The notes beneath the pieces are model-generated. The model worked only from the letters and a program-made list of their open reading frames with translations, was not told where the DNA came from and did no database searches. Positions 25,339 through 34,821 of a stretch of DNA of 64,000 nt are shown here, piece after piece. Source of the stretch: Pyrenopolyporus hunteri (Eukaryota > Ascomycota > Sordariomycetes > Xylariales > Hypoxylaceae); NCBI GenBank assembly GCA_902806595.1, contig CADCXC010000038.1, forward strand, positions 1,488,001 through 1,552,000. Direction: 5' to 3'. Within the stretch, counting starts at the first letter, position 1; every line of letters starts with the position of its first letter. A program made the position numbers and the translations under genes.

Positions 25339-27123
25339 ATGGACAATTCTGGTACGAACGCCAGACTCGACCTACTCGAGAATGTGATAAGATCTGTCGA
25401 CGAGTCACTGACCGGCCATATTGAAGAACAAAGGATGGTAAATGGCTCCCTATCCGAGGGTATCCAGGAGGCTATAGAAACTATTAGTAAGATTGGAAGA
25501 GTCATAGAATCGCTCACAGCAGAAGACGAAGGGGAAGTTGGTGAATCGAACGACCTCGAAGGCGCCCATTTCCCCTCAGGAGACGCCGATGCCGCAGAAG
25601 CTGCTGCCCATATCAGAAGTCTCGAAGAGAGAATAACTGAGTTGGTAGAGGATTCAAATCATGCGCTAGATCAGAGCGAGAAGCTTCGAGAACAGCTAAA
25701 AGGCTTACAGGATGAACTTACTTCAGAACGGACAAGAAATCGTACCCTTATCCAAACAATCCGATTATTGAAAGGAAATATCCGAGTTATGTGCAGGATT
25801 CGGCCCCCTCCAAGTAATGCTCCTTCAGAGAGCCTCGCTGATTTCGGGCCACACGAGAAAGGTGACCTTTCTCATCATTGGGCAAGGATGAGTTACCCTC
25901 GTGAACGACGAGATTATAAAGGCGATGCGATCATCGAGCCGAGGCCATTCGAGTTTGAGCGTATCTTCGGCCCAGAGGATTCGAACAATGACGTATTCGA
26001 AGAAGTACGTGAACTGATAGAATCCGCTATATCCGGTGAGAGGGTAGCCATATTCGCTTATGGGCAAACTGGCGCCGGAAAAACCTATACGCTAAGTCAC
26101 ATAGATCCTGTGGGAGACATATCGCTGGACGGATTGATTCCCAGAACCTTACGTCTAATGCTAGAAAACCAAGAGATCGTGACGGGATATAATATCTCGA
26201 TATCCATCATTGAGATTTATCTCGACAAGATTTACGATCTTCTGCAACCGTCCGACGATGGCCTAAAGACGGAGACTAGGTCGGGGACAGGCGTATACGT
26301 GCCATTAGAAACATTGGACGAAGCCCAACAGATAGTGGAGGAGGCAACAAATATCAGGGTAGTATCAGCCACGGATAAGAACGCGGAAAGCTCTCGCTCA
26401 CACTTGATCTTGTCGTTCCGAATCCGAAGAGCGGATGAATCCGGTGAGGGTGTCCTCAGAATTGTTGACCTTGCTGGCAGTGAAAGGCCAGCTGCCGCTG
26501 GGTTGAGCGCCGAACAATTCCAAGAAGGGATCAAGATCAATAAGTCACTACTAAACTTCAACCAGGTCATCACCGCCTTAGGAAACGGTAGCCACGTTCC
26601 TTACAATACAGCCCTTACGCGATCAATAAAGGATACCCTTGCACCCGACTCTAGGGTTCTCATGTTCGTCATGATCAGCCCTTTTAAGAAAGACCTTAAT
26701 GTTTCCTTCCAAACTCTTGAGAAGGGAGAAGAAGCCATGAACGCGAGGCTGGCCGCTTTAAGCCGTAAAAATGGCGGAGCTTCGTCCGTCTCAACCGCGA
26801 AGACTGCTAAGACTGCGAGGCCCAAATCCATGATACGCAAGTCTACGACGCCCAGGCCTTTGACACCCCAATCTACGTTAAAAAGACCTTTGACGCCCAA
26901 GTCTACGACACCCAAAACCACGGCGTCTAGAGCCTTCCCAGGACTACGCAGAGCATCGGCGTCTATGGCAACCGGATCCCCTTTGCCCGGGAGCAGACCA
27001 ACCGCGAAAAGTAGTATGTCGACAACCCAAACTATTAATAGAACTACCTCTAGACAACCTGCAGACCGCACAGCCAAAACAACGCGCACGAGTGCCCCTC
27101 CAAGAAGGGAGGATGATCAATAG
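25339..27123 (+). CDS. Divergent kinesin-14-type motor protein with Thr-Pro-rich tail
   Basis: An ATP-driven microtubule motor, intronless, 594 residues from the ATG at 25339. Order: acidic N-terminal helical region with short coiled coil (to about 140); neck KGNIRVMCRIRP (about 145), the kinesin-14 type junction; P-loop GQTGAGKT at about 242-249; switch I NAESSRSH at about 348-355; switch II DLAGSER at about 377-383; INKSLLNFNQVITALG at about 400; then a basic tail from about 475 with repeats of the form RPLTPQSTLKRPLTPKSTTP. Catalytic motifs are intact. Differences from typical Kar3/KlpA: a very short stalk, a non-standard LTRSIKDTLAPDSRV segment where LTYLLQDSLGG is usual, and about 120 residues after the motor, which kinesin-14s usually lack. 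It is therefore probably a diverged paralogue rather than the main Kar3. The TP sites suggest cyclin-dependent kinase regulation (inference). Confidence 0.85.
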   Translation: MDNSGTNARLDLLENVIRSVDESLTGHIEEQRMVNGSLSEGIQEAIETISKIGRVIESLTAEDEGEVGESNDLEGAHFPSGDADAAEAAAHIRSLEERITELVEDSNHALDQSEKLREQLKGLQDELTSERTRNRTLIQTIRLLKGNIRVMCRIRPPPSNAPSESLADFGPHEKGDLSHHWARMSYPRERRDYKGDAIIEPRPFEFERIFGPEDSNNDVFEEVRELIESAISGERVAIFAYGQTGAGKTYTLSHIDPVGDISLDGLIPRTLRLMLENQEIVTGYNISISIIEIYLDKIYDLLQPSDDGLKTETRSGTGVYVPLETLDEAQQIVEEATNIRVVSATDKNAESSRSHLILSFRIRRADESGEGVLRIVDLAGSERPAAAGLSAEQFQEGIKINKSLLNFNQVITALGNGSHVPYNTALTRSIKDTLAPDSRVLMFVMISPFKKDLNVSFQTLEKGEEAMNARLAALSRKNGGASSVSTAKTAKTARPKSMIRKSTTPRPLTPQSTLKRPLTPKSTTPKTTASRAFPGLRRASASMATGSPLPGSRPTAKSSMSTTQTINRTTSRQPADRTAKTTRTSAPPRREDDQ

Positions 27124-27554
27124 ACACGAACGGAAAGGTTCTAGTCTCAGACCGTTGGCTCTTACGGCGTTATTCGATTCAGCAGGCAGTTTTCGCTAAC
27201 TAAAAGATAGGAGTGTTAAAGAACGAATGGCAGTTCTCAATAGAGATCTGAATACTAAGGTAGATATATCCATTATTAAGGCTCCCCGTTTACTTAGTTT
27301 TTCAAGTGCTGTGCGATTAACGAAATTTACGTGATACGCCATTTAGAGAAGTGCTGCTCACCCCATCCAGACCCGTCTGTATTGTTATCTCAGCTACGTT
27401 ATTACTTTTAGGAAGTAAATATGCTCCTCCCTTGATGCCCTTGGCATCGAACCCTCCATGGCCCTTTTTACTTCTATTATACAACTCCTATACCCGAACT
27501 CCGTAAAAAATATCGAGGATGTAATAACAGCAGAGTACCCCTTTGTGGACTGAG
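27124..27554. other. Convergent intergenic region
   Basis: 431 bp between the 3' ends of the kinesin (+) and the broken peroxidase (-). Nothing further recognised. Confidence 0.5.
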
Positions 27555-28082
27555 TTATAAACCAAATGCTTCCACGACGACGCTAGAGCAATCCGTCAAA
27601 TTAGCCTTGTCATTACCAAGCAAACTCAATTTCTCCATACTACGTATAAAAATTAGCAGCTGTAGGTACCGCATGGTGATGTTCCATATTCCGGAGACAG
27701 AAGATGGAATCGGAAGGGGAGATAACTCACGCTGGCACAAAAGCTGCCGCCCATGCTGCCGCATCGGCACCGAAAGCATTCCAGTCGGCACTTGTTTCAG
27801 TCGAGTTACTAAGGAATCTATCGCTATTTAGGCTGGACGGAGCGCTCCCATCTGCTGTCTCGGTGTAAAACGTCGTGTCCATCTCTTCGACTGTGGTATC
27901 GAGCGCGTTTCCACTCAAGTCCTTAGCGGTGCTGTGAGTCCCCATCAGGGCAACTAATTCGGTAACCGTGAATCCCTTTGCTGCGAATGAGGATACTATT
28001 GTGGCGGCGTCGGCATTAGGTCCAAGCAGTTGTCCTTCCGGGCTCGGAGTAGATAAGTCCTTTCGGCCGACTCTGACTGGTA

Positions 28083-28146
28083 CCATGCATCACGTGACAA
28101 CGGGACACACCCCCACCGGGACACCCTTTTCCTATTAAAACTTACC
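28083..28146 (+). repeat. Left terminal inverted repeat
   Basis: Begins CCATGCATCACGTGACAACG. It matches the right end over 64 bp with three differences, all T here against C there (28133, 28135, 28136). The outer 50 bp contain many CpA and CpC steps yet are unmutated. Confidence 0.92.
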
Positions 28147-30283
28147 TTCTTTATATTCATCGTTACGCGTTGATTTTTATTATTTTTAAAAGTTGTTTTT
28201 TAGTTTTAGTAGATTAATACCCGTTTTTTCGAATACCGTTATTTTAAAAAATTATTAAGTGTTTTTTATAGATATTTTACGCGTTAAATTAAAAGCGAAA
28301 AAAATATATTAATAGTTATAAATTTTCCCGTAAATTCGAATTAATTTAATAATTTTATATTTATTATAATTTTTTATAATAAAAAAAATATAATTAATAT
28401 TATTTTAAACGTTATCGACGATAATTTATTTATTCGAAAAATTATCGAAAAATATAATATATCGCATTCGATTTTTTACGTTCGTATTTACGGTCGATTA
28501 ATTAAAAAAAAACGTATTATTTTTAAAAATTTACGATAATTTAAAAAACGATTTTTACGTAATAAATAATATATTAAAATTAATTAAAATACGCTTTTAA
28601 TTATATTATTATACGTTTTATAATTAAAAAATATACGATTATTAACGATCGTAATAATTTTATAAATAAAAATTAAATTAAAAATTTTATACGACGAAAT
28701 TTTTTAATTAAAATTAAAATCGATTATAAAATAAAAATTAAAAAATTTAACGCTTTTATATTTAAAATTATATATTAATATTTTAATATTAAAAAATTAT
28801 TTAAAAATATAATATTATATTTATTTTTTAACGTCGATAAAAATAAATTTATAATTAATTACGATAAATTATTTAAATTTTTTATTATTTTTAATATAAT
28901 TTAATTAATTTAAGTTTTAAAAATCGATAAATTAATATTAAATAATTTTAATAATTTTAAATTAATTTTAAAATTTTTATAAAATAAATTTTAAATAAAT
29001 TTTATAAAATATATAAATATTATTAAATTAATATTTAATTTTATAATTATATTTAAAAGAAAATATTTATAAAATAATTAATTTTTAAATAAATTTAAAA
29101 ATTATTTTTTTTAAAAATTTATTTATTTTAAAAAAAATTAAATAAATAATAAAATAATTATATAATAATTAAAAAATATGTTTATTTTATAAATCGATTT
29201 ATTATTAAAAAATCTTTTTAAAAAATATTTATTTATATTAAACGGTTATAAAAGTTATATATTAATAAATTTTTTAAATTATTTATTTTTTAAAAGTTAT
29301 TATATATTTTTACGATTTTTTTACGATTTTTTATAAAGGTGTTTTATTTATATAATTATAAAACGAATTTATAACGATATATTATTTTAATAATATCGAA
29401 TTTTATTTTTTATCGATATATATATTTTACGAGTTATAATTATTTAATAATAAAATTTTTAATATTTTAAAAATTATATATTAAAAAAAATTAAAAAAAT
29501 TAATTTTTTTAATAAATTTAACGTTTATTAATAAAATACGATTTATTCGATATTACGATAAAGTTAAAAAAATCGTATTTACGTAAAAAAATATATTAAT
29601 AAATTTTAAAACGATTAAAAATTATTTTATTAATTAAATTAAAATTTTTATTTATTTAAAAATTTATTTTAATAAAAATAAAAGTAAAGATAATTGTTTC
29701 GAAAAATATAAAAACGATAAATTAATCGAATTTTTAAAATTATTAAATATAATATAATAAATTAAAAAATACGGTAAAAATAAATTTTCGATAATTTAAT
29801 TAATTATAAAAAATATTTTTTAAATTTTTATTAATGTTAAATTAAAAATATTTTTACGTAATATATGTATAAATATTTTCGAACGTTAAATGCGGGATAT
29901 AAAATTTTCGAAACGTCGAAAAATTTTTAATTCGAATTAAAAGTTTATAAATTTAAAAAAAATATACGAAAAATTAAAAAAAAAAAAATTTAAAATTTTT
30001 TATAATTTTTATAATTTTAAATATAATTTTAAAATCGGTTTTAAAGGTTATTTTAAATGAAATAATTATAGATTATAACGTGATATTTAAGATAAAATTT
30101 AACGAAATTAACGAAAACGAAGTTAAAAAAATCGAAGTAATTTTTTTATATTTTAAAATTCGATTTAAACGAATAATTAAATTGTCGATTAAATATATTA
30201 AATGAGTTTTCAAAGTTTTTTAAATTAAAAATAAATTTATAATTTTACGAATTTTATTTAATTAATTATAAACTTTTTAATTC

Positions 30284-30347
30284 GGTAAGTTTTGGTGGGA
30301 AAAGGGTGTCCCGGTGGGGGTGTGTCCCGTTGTCACGTGATGCATGG
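30284..30347 (-). repeat. Right terminal inverted repeat
   Basis: The reverse complement of the left end, keeping TCCCACCAAAACTTACC where the left end reads TCCTATTAAAACTTACC. Inside 30284 the sequence turns AT-saturated at once. Confidence 0.92.
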
Positions 30348-30783
30348 TACAGCTGGTAGGCCTGGGCACGAAGCTATTCCGAACGCTGGTTTCGAGTATT
30401 TGCGTGAGCTACGATGAATAGGTATAAGTGAATTTGGTGAAAAACTTACCAGCAGCAAACTGGATTAAGTCAGCAGTACCAACGTTGAACTGTGTCGCCC
30501 TATCGGCCAGTTTTGAACAGATATCAACGAGCTGAGTATTTTCGAAACGGTCGTTGCATTCGTTTGCCAAGATGACTGACCCATCGCAGGACCCAGGGAA
30601 GCAGTCATGGAAGGCGAGCCGGATGGCAGCGCGAGCGTCGTCGTTACACTTACCGCCAGTGTTTAAGAAGGTAGTCTTTAGGTCCGCGGCGACTTCCGTC
30701 CACACTGCTGGACATTGGGCTCTAGCAAAGCTGTGATGTGTAGCCAGGACTGCGAGTAATAGGGCGGGCCTAAGCGAATACAT

Positions 30784-33700
30784 GTTGCGGAAGTGCTTAT
30801 GATATTCTGAACCAAGTTAGAAAGGAGTCATGTAAGTTTCTAAGAGTAACGAATGTGGTTCGACAGGTAAGTGGCTAGCCAAAATTAGATATGAGAGAAT
30901 TGTAAGAATCTGACGAGATGCCAACTTATTTTGCGTATCTCGGCGACGTATTCTCTACCTATATATACAGAGATACTTTACTCCAACGTAGAATATTTCT
31001 AGTCAAAGCCATGATACCGTGGCCCTGGAGTAGTTACATTGATGTTAAAAAATCCCTGCAAATCACGACTAGGTCGGCGTCGCTTCGAGCCTCTTCAAGG
31101 ATTCTCCCTCGGGAAGTATCTGTAAAGGGTTGTAAAATGCCCAGACAAGAATGGAGTCACGGAGGCAGGGACGGGGCGGCCAAGACGTTAAAGGATAACC
31201 CCTATGTATAACCCCTATGTATAAACCTATTAATACGCAGTTGGACTTAGTCGACTAGTCTGCCCATCCTCCCGTCATTTTGCTACGTAAGTTGACGATA
31301 CGTGGTATGGGCTTCTCGCCGCCCATATCCAAAGAGATGGAATAGTAACATCCTTCTAGTCGACTCAAAATTCTTGACGAGTATGAATTTTGGGGTCGGA
31401 AAACGATTGTGTGAAAAGCTCATACGTCTTATTACACATGAATTATCAAAACAAAATGATCAGACCAATCCCAGTGTCGATCATAGTTTCGCAACTATAG
31501 CAAAAATACAGGCGCTTTGTTAGGGTAACCGAGCCGGCAGCATAGACAAGAAGTTCCAATTCTAACTAAAATCTCAACTATAGATTATATACGCGGTTCC
31601 AAGCACTAAAGGTAAATACTGGAGACGGACACAAATTCCTAATGTGAGAATATCCCGAACTTTCTCTCCCGTACTGGATCCTAACGACTCATGTGCCGAA
31701 GAGGCGCGCTTAGACTCTTTACGTGGGGTCCCAAACTTTCGACAAGGGTCCCCTTAAGAGCCTCAAACGTCAACGCAAGCTTATAGCTGAAGTTGACTAG
31801 AGCAAGGCGGGTAAGGATCTCCTAGACACGGGCTAATGAAACGAACCTCGCCTGATTTTTTAGATGGAATAAAGACGGCGTATTAGCTACGTACGTAATT
31901 CAGTTAGAACTTGTAGATTCCCTTGAGCATAAGGGATGAAGAGAAACACTGTTAATGGCATAGACTTTAGGTATATTCGGATAAAAGGTATTACAGTGTG
32001 ATCCTGAACAAGCAAGGATTTAATAGATATCGTCAAGAAGGTATTTTCCGTGTCTTACTAGGCGTATTCTCATCGACTGCGATGCTAACTACTAAATTAT
32101 TGAATTGCCAGATAGAAGCCACGAGTTTTCGTCTAAAACCCAGGCCCGGATCCAGGGTGCATAGGTAGGTATGTTCCCCACAAGCAAGCGATGTTCTCTC
32201 ATCAACTACGATTTAATTGCTCAATGCATTTGATCTCAGCCCCTGCTTAAAGCTATGGCTCGTGCGGGTAAAAGGAAAAAACCGCCTTGATTTCAGCTTG
32301 AATGTTAGCCAACCATTTACTAATACCCATCTACCGTAAAGGTGAGTCGTAGGTAACCTTTATCTAGTAGAAGACCTCAAAGTTAAGAGACAAGTAGTCA
32401 AGAGTCGAAGCCACTTAAGAGCAAGAGTCTATTGCTTATTTTCAGTGAAGTACCTACTTGAGCGCCTCCCTAAATATAAGACATCCAAATTATTTACCAT
32501 TTTTAGGAAGACGAAGCAAAACATATTTTGAAAGTTAAGTACCTGGTCCAAAGCATCTTCCTTTATGACCAATAGCACAGCATTCATTGGTGTCGTACGA
32601 GTAATTGCATTCTTAGAGGTCCCACTTTTATGCGCCTTGTAGCTACAACGTTAGACGGGTTAATTGGCATCTGTATCTCCTCCTTAACGTTGATGTTAGT
32701 TACCAGGACTTGTTCTGATATATATATTTGACCAGCATTAAGGGAAGAATTTCCTTGTACATATGCTTCTTATTACAATGACTAATTTGTATTGTTGATT
32801 CATTTCAATGTAGAAGCTAATATTTCTAGGTCCTCTTCTCATTGCTCTCGGAATATTATACACAATGACTTTGTTGATGCGATAGATTTGATGAACGAGA
32901 ACGAAATTCAACTTTAATTGCTTAGCCACTAATCCCGTATATGGATCCGCATCTCCATAACGAGCCAATCCACTCAAATTCATATCATTATCATTATCAT
33001 TAATTTAGGCTGCTTCGGTGAAGTTAATGCATGGTAAAAAGCGTCCCTAGGAAAGGATTTGTTTGAATTTATTGTCAGTTATAATTAAGTTTCCTGAGTT
33101 TTCGCCTGAAAGGTTCAATTATATAAATAAAGCTGAGATAATAAGCGTGGCACGGCGCGGGGTATCAAGGACTAGGAACAGAATCTCGTTGATGCTATGA
33201 AGAAGAAAAGAGAGAAAACTAAATCGCGGTTCGAAGAACCGCGGTTTTGTATCCAGGCTCCGGCGGCGCATCCGGCCGGAGGCTCGGTGCCGGTTGCCCA
33301 GCAGGGCTGGGCCCACCGCACCGAACCGTGACAAAGCGAGAGAGCTTTGGGAGGAGGGAATCCTAATTCCTCGACGCCGGACGACGCGGAACGGCTTTGT
33401 ACTGAAAGCGCCCCATCTGCATTAGTTCTAGGGGTAGAAGTAAAGTCGTTAAGTCCTCCTGCAAACAACCAATCAGCTTTAACGGGATACGTGAGATACT
33501 ACTGTATTATTTATTATTCGGGAAGCAGCAATGTAAGTACGTAGTCTTGGTTTTCCCAAAACCTGCTTTGTTACTTGCACGTAGGTAGTTATTCTACAAT
33601 CATTCCGTCATACTTTCGCGCAAAATTATATCGCGTGGTAGAAATGTAAGCAGTGAGATATCTATGGGCCGTATAACAAATAAAAGACAAATACCCGATT

Positions 33701-34116
33701 GGGGACTCGATAAGTTTGATATAAACCGAATATTTGGGGCTGGCTTCTACTTGCGTTGAATGTGTTGAATGTGCTGCATACAACCAGTTGCGAGGCTGTG
33801 TCGGTTCAAGATATGGATAATTTGGATTGACAAGGCTTACAACATCTGGCCACGAAGAAGACGTTGGTGTTGTTAAATTTTATTCATCTAGATCAGAGCG
33901 AGTCTGGATTCATGTAAAAGGAGAATAGGAAAAAGTCATAGGCCATGCGTGTCAGTATGACGACAATCCTCCGCGATCGTGCGTCTCAATTGGACGCAAC
34001 CTCGAACTCTGTGGGATATCACTGCTCAACCTCTCGCCGGATCTGTATGCCGCTCTATTCGCATACTGCTACGGATCGTCCCCGCCTCGTCGGTGAATCT
34101 CGATCCCGTAGATCGC
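30784..34116. other. 3.3 kb without a recognisable gene
   Basis: Upstream region of the peroxidase (nearest 30784) and then non-coding DNA of mildly AT-rich composition, with short open frames lacking motifs. At 33225-33243 there is a perfect 8-bp stem hairpin (CGCGGTTC-GAA-GAACCGCG), followed to about 33340 by a GC-rich patch that stands out from its surroundings. Its nature is unknown. Confidence 0.45.
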
Positions 34117-34821
34117 TTAGGAGGAGTACTTCTGTAGAATTTGAAGAAGAGCATTTGGGTTGGCGCCGACGAGCTTCTCCTCCAGATTTCCGTCCTTGAA
34201 GAGCAGGAAAGTGGGCATCGCGGTGATTCCGAGTTCCTGGCTTAGTTCGGGGAGCTCGTCGACGTCGATCTTGGCGAAGTGGATGTCCTTGAATTGTTCC
34301 TCGTTCGAGTGGCTGCGAGGTGAGTCCAAGTTAGCGCGACGTTCTGTTGTAATTGGGTATATTCGAGCTCGGCGCGCGCGCGCGCGCAGATGTATAGCCC
34401 GACTCGCTCGTTGGTCGTGAGGGATTTCAAATTTCAAGGCTACGACTCACTTTGCTAGAATGGGGGCAATGGCCTTGCAAGGGCCGCACCAGGTCGCAAA
34501 GCAATCGAGCAGGACGACATTGTTCTTCTTGATAGCCTCCTTAAAGGAGTCGGCACTTTAAGCGATGTTAGCAACGTTGTTCAAAATATTTCGTCGGGTC
34601 GGCGGGACGGAGGAATTCGCAGAGCGGGGTACATATGCGCGCCCCCCGTCAGGCGTAGGAGGGCGGCGGCGCAGGACAGCTGGTAAAACTTACGTCTGGT
34701 AGTTGTGTACGGCCATCTTGGGTAATGTAGTATGGAACTGTCGAACAGCAACGGTGTGAGAGGGTCTGTAGAGAGAATGTCTGAATGTAGACTGAGCTGT
34801 CCGAAGCAAATTTCTTGACAT
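34117..34821 (-). CDS. Thioredoxin with mitochondrial presequence
   Basis: A small disulfide reductase. Exon 1 is 34821-34694, intron 34693-34556 (138 bp), exon 2 34555-34451, intron 34450-34313 (138 bp), exon 3 34312-34117; 142 residues. Seen: the active site ATWCGPCK (cysteines 66 and 69), the KIDVDELPELSQELGI segment, the cis-proline loop AMPTFLLFKDG and the terminal GANPNALLQ helix. The first 35 residues (MSRNLLRTAQSTFRH and RQFHTTLPK) are rich in Arg, Ser and Thr without acidic residues, as in mitochondrial presequences. A second in-frame ATG (MAVHNYQT) follows directly, where cytosolic thioredoxins begin. Choosing the first ATG makes this a mitochondrial (Trx3-like) protein; both starts may be used. 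The gene is intact, with the usual family length after the presequence. Confidence 0.88.
34372..34387. repeat. (GC)8 run inside thioredoxin intron 2
   Basis: Sixteen bases of alternating G and C, a sequence type prone to Z-DNA. It lies in the intron between exons 2 and 3 of the thioredoxin gene. Confidence 0.85.

Larger units (their letters stand above)
28083..30347 (+). mobile_element. Pogo/Fot1-like Tc1-mariner DNA transposon, interior RIP-saturated
   Basis: 2265 bp flanked by TA on both sides (28081-28082 and 30348-30349; the flanks also read as GTAC). The termini are 64-bp inverted repeats. The interior has the same CpG-only AT-saturated composition as bases 1-14470 and no long open frame. 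In the frame through 28411-28527 the decayed plus strand still reads LFIRKIIEKYNISHS, FYVRIYGRL and KKKR, which matches the fungal pogo/Fot1 transposase helix-turn-helix (SIRKAAxxYNVPxSTLxxRxxGR) once C-to-T changes are allowed for. Element size, TA duplication and this domain all agree with that superfamily. It interrupts exon 2 of a class II peroxidase and is not autonomous in this state. Confidence 0.88.
27555..30783 (-). pseudogene. Class II (lignin-peroxidase-like) haem peroxidase split by a transposon
   Basis: A secreted haem peroxidase by family. Exon 1 is 30783-30450: signal peptide (about residues 1-22), then distal site RLAFHDCF (Arg55, His59), CDGSVI and NVGTADLIQFAA. Intron 30449-30386 (64 bp). 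Exon 2 runs 30385-30348, is cut by the element 28083-30347, and resumes 28080-27731. Intron 27730-27640 (91 bp, GTGAGT...GTAG). Exon 3 is 27639-27555. Removing the element and one TA restores an open frame of 268 codons: CPGLPA leads into VPVRVGRKD, STPSPEGQLLGPNADA, the proximal-histidine block LMGTHSTAK, and FVPAMEKLSLLG at the C-terminal end. Apart from the insertion I see no stop, frameshift or missing catalytic residue, so inactivation looks caused by the insertion alone and may be recent relative to gene decay. Confidence 0.88.

Noticed and set aside
32738..32983. 81-codon frame in the gene desert (-)
   Set aside because: AT-biased composition, no motif, no conserved context.
33172..33468. 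98-codon frame over the GC-rich patch (-)
   Set aside because: Created by the GC-rich hairpin region; the translation looks like structured DNA rather than protein.
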